Shown here in pieces: positions 7,006 through 16,365 of a stretch of 41,450 bases of DNA. The notes under the pieces are model-generated. The model was not told the origin of the DNA, did no database searches, and was given only the letters and a program-made list of their open reading frames with translations. Where the stretch lies: positions 1 through 41,450 of the forward strand of contig CAZKWY010000005.1 in assembly GCA_964556655.1 (NCBI GenBank). Reading direction: 5' to 3'. How positions within the stretch are numbered: position 1 is the first letter of the stretch; each line of letters begins with the position of its first letter. This DNA comes from CAZKWY01 sp964556655. Its GTDB lineage: Bacteria > Patescibacteriota > Minisyncoccia > Portnoybacterales > UBA2143. Made by a program: the position numbers and the translations under genes.

Positions 7006-9303
7006 ATGAATTATTTGAAATTTACAATTATTATTGCTGTGGGGATTGTTGGTTTTTTGGCGGTTGCCGCTCCGGCGCGGGCTGATTACTATGCCCAAGG
7101 GGTCTTAAAGTCAGAGAACATCTTGTTGGATTCCAGCGTGGACAGCATTGACAGCGCAGAGGTTGTCGCTACTGTTCCGGCAATGGCAACCACCAGCATT
7201 AGTTTCTCGCAGGATCGCGTCCATTTTTACAATTCAAGCGGGACTAAAGGCGGATGGGATACTTGTTCGGACGGAACCACCAATATTGACTTAAGCGGGC
7301 TTGCTTGGGACGGCGCTGTTTTGTATTACAAACTGAAATTGGAAACAAGCGATTCCGAAGCTACTCCGACGGTGAGCCAAGTAAAAGTAGTTTTTACCGG
7401 CACGGCTGAAGGTAGTCCAACCAGAGCAAACGCCCATTACCAAGGCGTGTTGCTTTCTAAAAATATTCTTTCCGGCGCCATGGTGGAAAGCATTAACAGC
7501 GTAACAGTGGTCTCTTCAGAGCCGGCGGGAACCAGCGTTGAAATACAATTTTCCTCGGACGGAGACACTTTTTATAATTCAAGCGGAACCGAATGGGGGT
7601 GGGATAGCTGCCAAAACGGCACTACCACCATAGATTTGAGCGGTTTGGGCTGGAGCGATCCAGAGTTGTATTACAAGCTGAAGCTGGAAACTATAGATTC
7701 GGCTATGCGGGCGAGCGTTAGCAAAGTGAGCGTTGATTTTGAAGGGTCTAATGACGGGCCCGCCTCTAATGAAGACGGCTATTATGCTGAAGGCGCTTAC
7801 CTTTCAAAGGATTTGATTTCCGGCCGGGACCAAATTTTTAGCGAGCCGGCTTATTTTGCCTACCATATTTCATATTTATCTAGAAGCGCTTATGTTCAAT
7901 TTTCCCGGGACGGAGAAACTTTTTACAGTTCTGACGGGACCGAGTGGGGCTGGGATACTCTTTCTGAAGGCAGTTATTTGACCCGGGAAACAGCCCTTAA
8001 TTTGGATTCATTGGGCTGGAACGGAGCAGACCATTTTTATTATAAGGTGAAGTTTGTCGCCAGCGATGACCAACGCCAGTCGCCCGTGTTGGAAAGCGCC
8101 GGCTTGCTGACGCAGGACAAAACAAAAGTCAATACTCCGCAGACGTATTCTTTGACGGATGGCTTGGTGGGCTATTGGTCGTTTGACGGGCAGGATGTGG
8201 ATTGGGGGAGCAATACCGCTTATGATGGAAGCAAGCAAAGCAATGACGGGACAATGGTTAATATGTCCACCTCTACTTCAGCCGTCACCGGCGTCCAAGG
8301 GCAGGGGTTGGATTTTGACGGGAGTGATGATTATGTGGAAGCAAACGGCGCGGCTCGTGCGCCGGCTTTTACCGTATCTGGCTGGGTAAATCCTGATAAT
8401 ACAAGTAGAGGTGTTCCTTGGTCATTTCATAATAGTGGTGTAAATCGCAACTTGTTTTTCTGGGCACAGGATGATTCAACACAAAAGTTTTATCATTGGG
8501 ATGCTACTAATAATTATGTTGAGAGTACGAACACGTTTAGTGTAAGTGCGTGGCACCATATTGGATGGGTTGTAGATGGTTCAGGAAATGGAAAAATGTA
8601 TGTGAATGGGATAGAGGAAGCCACATGGTCTAATTCAGACATGGATTCTGTTAATCAGTTCAGCATAGGTCAGGAATGGGATGACAATACTGCAAGTGAC
8701 TTCTTCGACGGCACCATTGACGACGTCCGCATCTACGACCGGGCGCTGTCAGAGGAGGAGATTCAGAAGTTGTATCGGCTGGGATCGCGGAAGCTGCAGG
8801 CGAATTCGCCGGCGCCGCAAAGGCAGGCAAGCGGACTGGTGGGATACTGGTCGTTTGACGGGCAGGATGTGGATTGGGGGAGCAATACTGCTTATGACCG
8901 CTCCGGCAACGCTAACCACGGCGCCATTACTAATATGTCCACTTCTACTTCAGCCGCCATCGGCGTCCAAGGACAGGGGTTGGATTTTGACGGGAGCGAT
9001 GATTATGTGGATGCAACGGTAACCCAATCAACAACTTCTATTTCTGTTTGGTATGATTCCGGCGATGGTTTTGATCATTTGGTAAAAGCGGATGGAAGCT
9101 ATTATGTCAATGGCGCTTCTGCCGTTCCTGATACATTCCCGGTATATATTAGCGGAGATACCGTTCAGATAGGCAAAGACGAAGCCGGCAGTTTGGTGGC
9201 GGGCAAAATAGACGAAGTCCGCATCTACAACCGCGCGCTTTCGGAGAATGAAATTAAAAAACTCTACCGCGAGGGGGGTAGAAAGATAAAATTGAGGCAA
9301 TAA
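7006..9303 (+). CDS. Exported LamG-repeat surface protein
   Basis: This encodes 765 aa with a clear signal peptide (residues 1-26, ending AAPARA). Three homologous units of about 110 aa follow (starting near 27, 141 and 257), each with YYAQG or HYQGV, a FYNSSGT..WGWD motif and YYKLKLET, probably beta-sandwich modules. Two LamG / concanavalin-like modules come next, beginning GLVGYWSFDGQDVDWGSNTA at about 386 and 610. The first is complete and ends DGTIDDVRIYDRALSEEEIQ; the second is about 55 residues shorter but keeps the same end motif (GKIDEVRIYNRALSENEIKKLY). Such jelly-roll modules bind glycans. It begins 7 nt after the RT, so it may be co-transcribed with the DGR, though it carries no VR copy. 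A surface or adhesion role is inferred. Confidence 0.85.
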   Translation: MNYLKFTIIIAVGIVGFLAVAAPARADYYAQGVLKSENILLDSSVDSIDSAEVVATVPAMATTSISFSQDRVHFYNSSGTKGGWDTCSDGTTNIDLSGLAWDGAVLYYKLKLETSDSEATPTVSQVKVVFTGTAEGSPTRANAHYQGVLLSKNILSGAMVESINSVTVVSSEPAGTSVEIQFSSDGDTFYNSSGTEWGWDSCQNGTTTIDLSGLGWSDPELYYKLKLETIDSAMRASVSKVSVDFEGSNDGPASNEDGYYAEGAYLSKDLISGRDQIFSEPAYFAYHISYLSRSAYVQFSRDGETFYSSDGTEWGWDTLSEGSYLTRETALNLDSLGWNGADHFYYKVKFVASDDQRQSPVLESAGLLTQDKTKVNTPQTYSLTDGLVGYWSFDGQDVDWGSNTAYDGSKQSNDGTMVNMSTSTSAVTGVQGQGLDFDGSDDYVEANGAARAPAFTVSGWVNPDNTSRGVPWSFHNSGVNRNLFFWAQDDSTQKFYHWDATNNYVESTNTFSVSAWHHIGWVVDGSGNGKMYVNGIEEATWSNSDMDSVNQFSIGQEWDDNTASDFFDGTIDDVRIYDRALSEEEIQKLYRLGSRKLQANSPAPQRQASGLVGYWSFDGQDVDWGSNTAYDRSGNANHGAITNMSTSTSAAIGVQGQGLDFDGSDDYVDATVTQSTTSISVWYDSGDGFDHLVKADGSYYVNGASAVPDTFPVYISGDTVQIGKDEAGSLVAGKIDEVRIYNRALSENEIKKLYREGGRKIKLRQ
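8161..8339 (+). repeat. LamG direct repeat, partner at 8833-9011
   Basis: The 179-nt segments 8161-8339 and 8833-9011 are collinear and nearly identical at both ends (TCGTTTGACGGGCAGGATGT and GGGTTGGATTTTGACGGGAG occur in both), with a diverged middle. This points to a fairly recent in-frame duplication of the LamG module or to gene conversion between the copies. Confidence 0.85.
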
Positions 9304-9324
9304 AGCGGCGGCAGGAGGACTGTT

Positions 9325-11067
9325 TTATTTTTTCTCTTCTATTTCTTTTTTCACTTTTTTAATCCATTCTTTTGTCTTTTCCTTTCCGAGGTCTCCTTTT
9401 TCTCTGTTTCTGACAGAAACGGCGTTGGAAGATTCTTCTTTTTGTCCGACAATAAGAAGATAAGGAATTTTTTGTTTTTCTCCTTCTCTAATTTTTTTAC
9501 CTAAAGTTTCATCGCTGTCGTTAATTGCTGTCCTAATGCCTTCTTTTTTTATTATCCCAGCTGTTTTTAGGGCGTATTGGTTGAATTTTTTACTCAAAGG
9601 AATAACTTGCGCTTGCACAGGGGCGAGCCAAACAGGGAAGGCTCCGCCATGGTGCTCAATAAGGAAAGCAAAAAATCTTTCAAACGAGCCAATCAGGGCG
9701 CGATGGATAACAAAAGGAGCTTCTTCTTTGCCTTCCTTGTTGATATAGGAAAGATTGAATTTTTGAGGCAGGTTAAAGTCAACCTGAATAGTAGAAATAG
9801 TGTCTTCTTTGCCAAAAATATTAACAGCTTGGACGTCTAGTTTAGGGCCGTAAAAGGCTGCTTCGCCTTTAGCTTCTTGGAAATCAATTTTATTTTTCTT
9901 GAGCACCTTTCTAAGGGTTTCTTCCGCTTTTTGCCAGTCTTTTTCTTTGCCGATATATTTTTCTTTTTTGAAATCGGCCAGAGAAAGACGGAAAAAATAT
10001 TTATCAAAGCCGACATCGCGATAAAATTTTTTGAGTATTTCAAAGACTTCCATAAATTGGCTTTCTAGCTGTTCTGGGGCGCAAAAAATATGGGCATCAT
10101 TTTGAGTAAAACCCCTTACTCTTTGCAGTCCGTGGATTTCGCCCGATTTTTCGTAGCGGTAAACAGCTCCGAATTCGCCCATTTTCAAGGGGAGATCGCG
10201 GTAGCTTTTCGGCTTCATTTTGTAAACCAGCATAGCGGCTGGACAATTCATCGGCTTGAGATAGAAGGTTTCTTTATCAATTTCCATCGGGCTATACATA
10301 GACTCTTTGTAGAATTGGAGGTGGCCCGATTTTTCAAAAAGCTCTTTTTTATTAATATGAGGGGTGAGAATGTGGACATAGCCGTAAGCTTTTTCCAAAT
10401 CAAGCATATAGTCTTCCAAGGTTCGGCGGATGGCGTATCCTTTGGGCAGCCAGACGGGAAGACCTTGCCCTAATTCGGGGAAAACAGCAAAAAGCTCTAG
10501 TTCTCGGCCTAGTTTGCGATGATTTTTTTCTTCGGCTTCTTTGGTCTGCTTAAGATATTGGCATAGCTCTTCATTGCTTTTAAAGGCCGCTCCGTAGACC
10601 CTTTGGAGCATTTTGTTTTTTTCATCTCCCTTCCAATAGGCGCCGGCGAGCCGGGTTAGCTTAAAAGCTTTGGGATCAAGCTCTTTGGTGGATTTGACAT
10701 GAGGGCCCTTGCAGAGATTGATAAAATTGCCGGTTTGGTAAAAAGAAACAGTCTTAGCGCCTTCTTTTTTAAGGTCTTGGATGAGTTCGGCGCGGTAAGT
10801 AAGTTTTTGCTTTTGCGCCTCTTTGAGCGCTTCTTCAATCGGCTTGCTTATTTTCTTAAAAGGAAGATCTTGTTTGATGATTTCTTTCATCTTTTTCTCT
10901 ATCTTTGGCAAATCTTCCGGAGAAAAGGAATGAGATGAAGCGAAGTCATGGTAAAAGCCGCTGTCAATAGCCGGCCCTACGCCCAATTGCGTTTTGGGAA
11001 AAAGCTCTTGAATTGCCGCCGCTAAAATATGAGCGTAAGAATGCCTAATTGTTTCTATGCTTGCCAT
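9325..11067 (-). CDS. thrS: Threonyl-tRNA synthetase lacking the TGS domain
   Basis: This encodes 580 aa, against about 640 in most bacteria. It starts directly at the editing domain (RHSYAH, residues 8-13) with no N-terminal TGS domain. The editing-site quartet is present: H9, H13, C119 and H123 (NLCKGPHV). The class II core follows: the zinc-binding C275 in MNCPAAM, motif 2 YRYEKSGEIHGLQRVRGF, H326, and motif 3 HRALIGSFERF. A standard anticodon-binding domain forms the C-terminus. It charges tRNA-Thr in the cytoplasm. The gene starts 1 nt after dnaE stops, so both share a transcript, and it converges on the LamG gene with 21 nt between them. Loss of TGS is often seen in reduced genomes. Confidence 0.95.
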   Translation of the reverse strand: MASIETIRHSYAHILAAAIQELFPKTQLGVGPAIDSGFYHDFASSHSFSPEDLPKIEKKMKEIIKQDLPFKKISKPIEEALKEAQKQKLTYRAELIQDLKKEGAKTVSFYQTGNFINLCKGPHVKSTKELDPKAFKLTRLAGAYWKGDEKNKMLQRVYGAAFKSNEELCQYLKQTKEAEEKNHRKLGRELELFAVFPELGQGLPVWLPKGYAIRRTLEDYMLDLEKAYGYVHILTPHINKKELFEKSGHLQFYKESMYSPMEIDKETFYLKPMNCPAAMLVYKMKPKSYRDLPLKMGEFGAVYRYEKSGEIHGLQRVRGFTQNDAHIFCAPEQLESQFMEVFEILKKFYRDVGFDKYFFRLSLADFKKEKYIGKEKDWQKAEETLRKVLKKNKIDFQEAKGEAAFYGPKLDVQAVNIFGKEDTISTIQVDFNLPQKFNLSYINKEGKEEAPFVIHRALIGSFERFFAFLIEHHGGAFPVWLAPVQAQVIPLSKKFNQYALKTAGIIKKEGIRTAINDSDETLGKKIREGEKQKIPYLLIVGQKEESSNAVSVRNREKGDLGKEKTKEWIKKVKKEIEEKK

Positions 11068-11068
11068 A

Positions 11069-14000
11069 TTATTCTAATACCTTAACACTATCGCAAAGGA
11101 TCTTCAAGTTGCCGTCGCGGTCGCTAAGACGGCCGGCAAGAAGAATAATTTTGTCTTCCTGCCAAGCGGCGGCAGTCTGCTCTAGTATCTTTGGGAAAAC
11201 AAGCGCCTCTATTTTCCCGGAGGTGTCTTCTATTTCAGCAAAAAGCATGGGCTGGCCCGCGCGGGTGTTAATTTTTTTGATTTTGTTGATAATGCCGCCC
11301 ATTCTGACACGGCGTCCCAAGTGGTGATTAGTGATATTTTGGCAGAGAAGAGCCGCTTTTTCCAGCCGTTCGCGGTGCTCTTCTAGGGGGTGTTCTGAAA
11401 GATAGAGCCCGAGAAGCTCTTTTTCCCAAACGAGGCGTTCGCGCTTGATAGCCGGCTCTGTTTCAGGGAGGCGCAGAACGGTTGCCGCTTGGGGCTGGGC
11501 GCTGAAAAGGCTGGCTTGGCCGATCTTGCGCGCTTTTTGCGTCTCTCTGGCTAGAATGAGCAACTGGTCTAGCGCGGCAAGAAGCTGGTTTCTTTCTCCA
11601 AAGCCGTCCAGCGCGCCGCATTTAATTAAGCTTTCCAGAGATTTTTTGTTGAGATCCTTGGAATCTACCCGTTCAATGAAATCGGCCACAGAGGCATAGG
11701 GGCCGTGATTTTTTCTTTCTTGGACAATGGCTTCTACTACATTGTGGCCGACATTTTTGACCGCGTTAAGTCCGAAGCGGATAGTCCCTTGCTTGACGCG
11801 GGCAAAATCATTTTCGCTTTCGTTGACGTTGGGGGGCAGAACATCCATATTCATTTGGCGGCACTCGTCAACTAAAAAAGCTATTTTTTCAATGTCGTTT
11901 TGGTCTGCAGTCATGGCTGAAGCCATAAACTCAGTCGGGTAGTGGGCTTTAAGATAGGCGGTATAGTAGCCAATTAAGGCGTAGCAGGCGGAATGGGAGC
12001 GGTTAAAGCCATATTGGGCGAAAGGTTCAATAGTTTGCCATATTTTTTTAGCTATTCTCGGATCAATGCCGTTTTTAATCATGCCTTCAATAAGCTTTTC
12101 TTTTTGTTCATCCAAAAGCTTTTTGATTTTTTTGCCAACCGCTTTGCGCAAAACATCTGCTTCGCCCAAGCTGAAAAGGGCCAAATCGCGCGCTATCCTC
12201 ATTAACTGTTCTTGATAGACGCAAATTCCGTAAGTATTTTCCAGAACTGGCTTGAGTTTGGGATGGAGGTATTTAACTTCTTTTTGGCCGTGTTTTCTGG
12301 CGATAAAATCGGGGATAAATTCCATGGGGCCGGGGCGGTAAAGGGCGACCATGGCAATAATGTCTTCAAAAGTTGTCGGTTTAAGCTCCTTAAGATATCT
12401 CTTCATGCCGTTAGACTCCAATTGGAAAACGCTGGTGGTGTTGGCTGACTGGTAAAGCTGAAAAGTTTTTTTGTCGTTGAGACGCAGTTTGGATAAATCT
12501 ATTTCTTCGCCGCCATTGGCTTTAATTTGGTCCAAGGTGTTTTGGATAATGGTGAGAGTCTTAAGGCCTAAAAAGTCCATTTTCAAAAGGCCTAAATCTT
12601 CTACGCCGTGCATTTCGTATTGGGTGACAATGGCTTGGTCGTCCTGAGTGGGGCGTTGTTGCGGCACTATTTTATCCAATGGATCTTTAGTGATGACTAC
12701 GCCGCAGGCATGGGTAGAGGCATGGCGGACCACCCCTTCCAGTTTTTTAGCCATATCAATGAGCCGCTTAGTGTTTTCGTCGGTTTCGTAGGCTTGGTGG
12801 AGCTCTCGCGACTCGTAAGCGGCCTGCTCTAGATTAGAGCCAAAAGGAATCATTTTAGCGATCTGATCGCAGAAAGTATAGGAATAGCCTAAGGCGCGGC
12901 CAACATCGCGGACAGCGGCGCGGGCGGCCATTGTCCCAAAAGTGATAATCTGGGCAACATGGTCCTCGCCATATTTTTCGGTGACATATCTGATGACTTC
13001 GTCGCGGCGGGTATCGGCGAAGTCCAGGTCGATATCAGGCATAGAAATGCGTTCCGGATTAAGGAAGCGTTCAAAAAGAAGATCGTATTCAAGGGGATCA
13101 ATATCAGTAATGCCTAAAAGATAAGAGACGAGAGAGCCGGCGGCTGACCCTCGGCCCGGACCGACAACGATTTTTTGTTCTTTTGCCCAGATGACAAAAT
13201 CGGCTACGATGAGGAAGTAGGAAGCGAAGCCAGTTTCGTTGATAACTTTTAGCTCATAGTCAAGCCGCTCTAGAATTTCCGGCAGGGATTTGTTAAATTT
13301 TCTTTTTTTGAGTCCTTCCTGGCAGAGGTCTTTGAGATATTGGTCTGGCGTTTTGCCGTTAGGCACCTCAAAATGAGGAAGTTGGATTTTGCCCAGCTCA
13401 AACTCAAAAACGCATTGCTGGGCGATTTTTTGGGTATTATCAATAGCTTCAGGAACATCTTTGAAGTCCCTAATCATTTGTTCGGGCGGACGCAGGGAAA
13501 AGTCATCGTGCCTCAAAGTGACCCTGTCTTGATCCTCCATTTTCTTGTCGGTTTGAATGCTCATTAAGACGTCTTGGGCCTCGGCGTCTTCGGACTTGAT
13601 GTAGTGGACATCGTTGGTGGCGATTAGAGGGATGCCGCGCTTTTTGGCTATTTTAATAAGGGCTTCGTTGACCTTGGCTTGCTCGGGAATGCCGGGATGA
13701 TGTTGAAGCTCTAGATAGAAATTGCCTTGGCCAAAAATTTCCTGGTATTCCAAGGCGGTTTTTTCGGCTTCTTCTATTTTGTTGGCCATAATAAGAGAAG
13801 GAATTTCTCCGGCCAGACAGGCGGAAGCGCCAATTAGTCCATGGCGGTGTTTTTTTAGCAGTTCTTTGTCTATTCTAGGCTTGTAATAGAAGCCTTCTAA
13901 ATAGGCTTTGGTGGTTAGCTTGACTAGGTTTTGGTATCCTTTTTTGTCTTTGACGAGCAAAAGAAGATGGTGGCGTTTAGTGTCAATATTGGGCCTTTTT

Positions 14001-14227
14001 TGGCGCATGCTATTGGGAGTGAGATAGGCCTCGCATCCTAAAATAGGGTGGATGCCTCTTTTTTTCGCCTTTTGGAAAAATTCCACCAGACCATACATAG
14101 AGCCATGGTCGGTTAAGGCAACAGACGACATTTTAAGCTCATGGCAAGCGTCTAAAAGCTGGTCTATTTTCGCCAGTCCGTCTAAAAGAGAATAATGGGA
14201 GTGGACATGAAGATGAGTAAAGCGCAT
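11069..14227 (-). CDS. dnaE: DNA polymerase III alpha subunit
   Basis: This encodes 1052 aa, compact for DnaE (about 1160 in E. coli). The N-terminal PHP domain keeps likely metal ligands: HLHVHS (H7, H9), TDHG (D40, H41), GCEAYL (E66), KRHHLLLL, SACLAGE (C137) and NDVHYI (D206, H208). The polymerase core has the catalytic PDIDLDF (397-403) and LLKMDFLGL, and the palm GPGRGSAAGS at 357-366. It ends with a helix-hairpin-helix part and an OB fold (RVRMGGIINKIKKI). It is the replicative polymerase. Because the PHP ligands look intact, it may carry its own 3'-5' exonuclease, unlike E. coli DnaE, which relies on DnaQ; that is inferred. It is transcribed with thrS from a promoter in the divergent gap with ligA. 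Confidence 0.95.
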   Translation of the reverse strand: MRFTHLHVHSHYSLLDGLAKIDQLLDACHELKMSSVALTDHGSMYGLVEFFQKAKKRGIHPILGCEAYLTPNSMRQKRPNIDTKRHHLLLLVKDKKGYQNLVKLTTKAYLEGFYYKPRIDKELLKKHRHGLIGASACLAGEIPSLIMANKIEEAEKTALEYQEIFGQGNFYLELQHHPGIPEQAKVNEALIKIAKKRGIPLIATNDVHYIKSEDAEAQDVLMSIQTDKKMEDQDRVTLRHDDFSLRPPEQMIRDFKDVPEAIDNTQKIAQQCVFEFELGKIQLPHFEVPNGKTPDQYLKDLCQEGLKKRKFNKSLPEILERLDYELKVINETGFASYFLIVADFVIWAKEQKIVVGPGRGSAAGSLVSYLLGITDIDPLEYDLLFERFLNPERISMPDIDLDFADTRRDEVIRYVTEKYGEDHVAQIITFGTMAARAAVRDVGRALGYSYTFCDQIAKMIPFGSNLEQAAYESRELHQAYETDENTKRLIDMAKKLEGVVRHASTHACGVVITKDPLDKIVPQQRPTQDDQAIVTQYEMHGVEDLGLLKMDFLGLKTLTIIQNTLDQIKANGGEEIDLSKLRLNDKKTFQLYQSANTTSVFQLESNGMKRYLKELKPTTFEDIIAMVALYRPGPMEFIPDFIARKHGQKEVKYLHPKLKPVLENTYGICVYQEQLMRIARDLALFSLGEADVLRKAVGKKIKKLLDEQKEKLIEGMIKNGIDPRIAKKIWQTIEPFAQYGFNRSHSACYALIGYYTAYLKAHYPTEFMASAMTADQNDIEKIAFLVDECRQMNMDVLPPNVNESENDFARVKQGTIRFGLNAVKNVGHNVVEAIVQERKNHGPYASVADFIERVDSKDLNKKSLESLIKCGALDGFGERNQLLAALDQLLILARETQKARKIGQASLFSAQPQAATVLRLPETEPAIKRERLVWEKELLGLYLSEHPLEEHRERLEKAALLCQNITNHHLGRRVRMGGIINKIKKINTRAGQPMLFAEIEDTSGKIEALVFPKILEQTAAAWQEDKIILLAGRLSDRDGNLKILCDSVKVLE

Positions 14228-14247
14228 AAAATATTAATTATTCTACA

Positions 14248-14275
14248 AGTATAGCACTTTCTTAGACAGGGGCAA
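14248..14275 (-). promoter_or_regulatory. Predicted promoter of dnaE-thrS
   Basis: On the minus strand, -35 TTGCCC (14275-14270), a 16-nt spacer and -10 TATACT (14253-14248). The start would be near 14241, giving a leader of about 14 nt before the ATG at 14227. Confidence 0.55.
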
Positions 14276-14291
14276 ATACTTTAAAAATCGC

Positions 14292-14321
14292 TTGAAGAAG
14301 GGGCGTAAGATGGGTTATACT
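14292..14321 (+). promoter_or_regulatory. Predicted leaderless promoter of ligA
   Basis: -35 TTGAAG (14292-14297), 18-nt spacer, -10 TATACT (14316-14321). The ATG at 14328 follows after 6 nt, so transcription would begin at or next to the A of the start codon. This decides the ligA start against the in-frame ATGs at 14292 and 14310. Confidence 0.6.
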
Positions 14322-14327
14322 ATAGCT

Positions 14328-16358
14328 ATGACCAAGCAGGAAGCAAAAAAGAGAGTTGCCAAGCTAAGGGAAGTCATCAATTACCATAATTACCGTTATC
14401 ATGTTCTGGATGATCCGGAAATTTCTGACGCGGCTTTTGATTCTTTAAAACATGAACTTTACCAATTGGAACAGCGCTATCCGGAATTGATGACCTCGGA
14501 TTCTCCTACGCAAAGAGTCAGCGGCGAACCGCTGGACAAGTTTTCTAAAGTCCAGCATCAAGCGCCCATGCTTTCTCTAGAAGATGTTTTTACCGAGGAA
14601 GAATTAAGAGATTGGGAGAAAAGGATTAAGAAAATAGTTCCTGGAAGGAAATTAGACTACTTCGCGGAATATAAGGTAGACGGCTTTGCTGTAACTTTGA
14701 TTTACCAAAATGGGGCGTTGGATATTGGCGCGACGCGAGGAGACGGCAAGACAGGAGAAGACATTACTCAAAATCTAAAAACTATTCAGTCTATTCCCTT
14801 AAAGCTGGTTCTAAGAGACAGACTGCCTCAAGAGGAAGCAGGGAAGCGCTTAAAAGACCTTTTATCCAAAGGGCGATTGGAGGTACGGGGCGAAGTCTTT
14901 ATGGCCAAGGGAGCCTTTGAAGAGGTTAACCAAAAAAGGGGGAAGGAAGGCCTTTCTTTGTACGCTAATCCGAGAAATACTGCCGCTGGGAGCATTCGCC
15001 AGCTTGATCCCAAGGTGGCTGCCAGTCGGCGGCTGGAATTTCTTGCTTATGATATAGTCGGCGAGATAGGGCAAAAAACTCACCAGAAAGAGCATCAAAT
15101 AGCGCGCGCCCTAGGCTTTAAGGTGGATGAGGGAAAATATTGTTCCGATCTGTCAGAGGCAATTGATTTTTGGCGGAAAATAGATCAAAAAAGAGATAAG
15201 CTCGCTTATCAAATTGACGGAGTGGTTATCAACGTCAACGATAATAGCACTTTTCAAAGATTAGGAGTAGCTGGCAAAGCTCCTCGCGGGGCAATCGCTT
15301 TTAAATTTCCCGCTGAGGAAGGGACGACTTTGATAAAAGAGATTGTCGTACAAATTGGGAGAACCGGCGCTTTGACGCCGGTGGCCAAACTCAAGCCGGT
15401 TAAAATTGGCGGGGCTACTATCACCCGCGCCACTTTGCATAATATGGACGAGATTAAGCGTTTAGGCGCGAGGATCGGCGATACGGTGGTAGTGCGAAGA
15501 GCAGGCGATGTTATCCCGCAAGTGGCTAGAGTGATTAAAGAAATGCGTTCGGGCGAAGAAAAAAAGTTTTCTATGCCCAAAAAATGTCCCATTTGCGGTG
15601 GCCCGGTGGCCAGGCCCGAAGGCGAAGCGGTTCATCGCTGCGCCAATAGCGATTGCGGTTCTATCCAAAAACAGCGCTTGGTTCATTTTGTCTCTAGAAA
15701 GGCCTTTAATATTGAAGGAATGGGTGTTAAGATTATTGATCAACTAATGGACGAAGGTTTAGTCAGCAGCCCCGCAGATATTTTTTCTCTAAAAAAAGGA
15801 GACCTCCTTCCCTTGGATAGATTTGCAGACAAGTCAGCCGAAAACCTAGTGGAGGCGGTTGAAAAAAGCAAAGATATTTCCTTGGGCCGCTTTATTTATT
15901 CTTTAGGCATCCGCCATGTCGGAGAAGAAACGGCTTTTAGCTTGGCCCAGTATTTCGGCCAGCTGGATAAAATTCGCCAAGCCAGTCCAGAAGAGCTCCA
16001 AAGAATAGAGGATATTGGCGAAGTGGTGGCTGAAAGCATTGCCGCATGGTTTGGCAGAAAGGCCAATCAAAAGCTTGTTGACCGTCTTTTGGAGAAGGGA
16101 GTTAAAATTAAGCCAGTTAAAACATCGGCTAAAAAGCTGGCCGGCAAAAGATTTGTCCTTACTGGCGAGCTGGACAGCTATACGCGCGACGCAGCCAAAT
16201 CTAAAATTAGGCAGTTGGGCGGAGATGTTTCTAGTTCAGTCTCTTCTCAAGCGGACTTTATCGTCGCTGGCAAAGGCCCCGGCTCTAAATATGAGAAAGC
16301 GAAAAAAATGGGCGTTAAAATAATAAAAGAAAAAGAATTTTTAAAAATGATTAAATAA
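14328..16358 (+). CDS. ligA: NAD-dependent DNA ligase
   Basis: This encodes 676 aa from the ATG at 14328; the extension to 14292 runs through the predicted promoter. Domain order is complete. The Ia domain binds NMN (NYHNYRYHVLDDPEISDAAFD). The adenylation domain has the nucleophile lysine in YKVDGFAVTL (KxDG). An OB fold follows, then a four-Cys zinc finger (CPICGG .. HRCANSDC), helix-hairpin-helix repeats (GIRHVGEETA, IEDIGEVVAES) and a C-terminal BRCT domain (GKRFVLTGELDSYTRDAAK). It seals nicks in replication and repair using NAD. gatC starts 7 nt after the stop. Length and motifs are those of a normal LigA. Confidence 0.96.
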   Translation: MTKQEAKKRVAKLREVINYHNYRYHVLDDPEISDAAFDSLKHELYQLEQRYPELMTSDSPTQRVSGEPLDKFSKVQHQAPMLSLEDVFTEEELRDWEKRIKKIVPGRKLDYFAEYKVDGFAVTLIYQNGALDIGATRGDGKTGEDITQNLKTIQSIPLKLVLRDRLPQEEAGKRLKDLLSKGRLEVRGEVFMAKGAFEEVNQKRGKEGLSLYANPRNTAAGSIRQLDPKVAASRRLEFLAYDIVGEIGQKTHQKEHQIARALGFKVDEGKYCSDLSEAIDFWRKIDQKRDKLAYQIDGVVINVNDNSTFQRLGVAGKAPRGAIAFKFPAEEGTTLIKEIVVQIGRTGALTPVAKLKPVKIGGATITRATLHNMDEIKRLGARIGDTVVVRRAGDVIPQVARVIKEMRSGEEKKFSMPKKCPICGGPVARPEGEAVHRCANSDCGSIQKQRLVHFVSRKAFNIEGMGVKIIDQLMDEGLVSSPADIFSLKKGDLLPLDRFADKSAENLVEAVEKSKDISLGRFIYSLGIRHVGEETAFSLAQYFGQLDKIRQASPEELQRIEDIGEVVAESIAAWFGRKANQKLVDRLLEKGVKIKPVKTSAKKLAGKRFVLTGELDSYTRDAAKSKIRQLGGDVSSSVSSQADFIVAGKGPGSKYEKAKKMGVKIIKEKEFLKMIK

Positions 16359-16365
16359 GGCCTAT

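Noticed and set aside
8161..9011. Second DGR variable repeat in the LamG gene
   Set aside because: The LamG repeats do not match the template, and their differences are not adenine-directed.
10090..10473. 127-codon plus-strand frame inside thrS
   Set aside because: It is antisense to the conserved ThrRS core and has no ribosome site or family features.
14292..14327. Longer N-terminus of LigA from the ATG at 14292
   Set aside because: It would place the promoter inside the coding region, and the family starts near MTKQEAKKRV.
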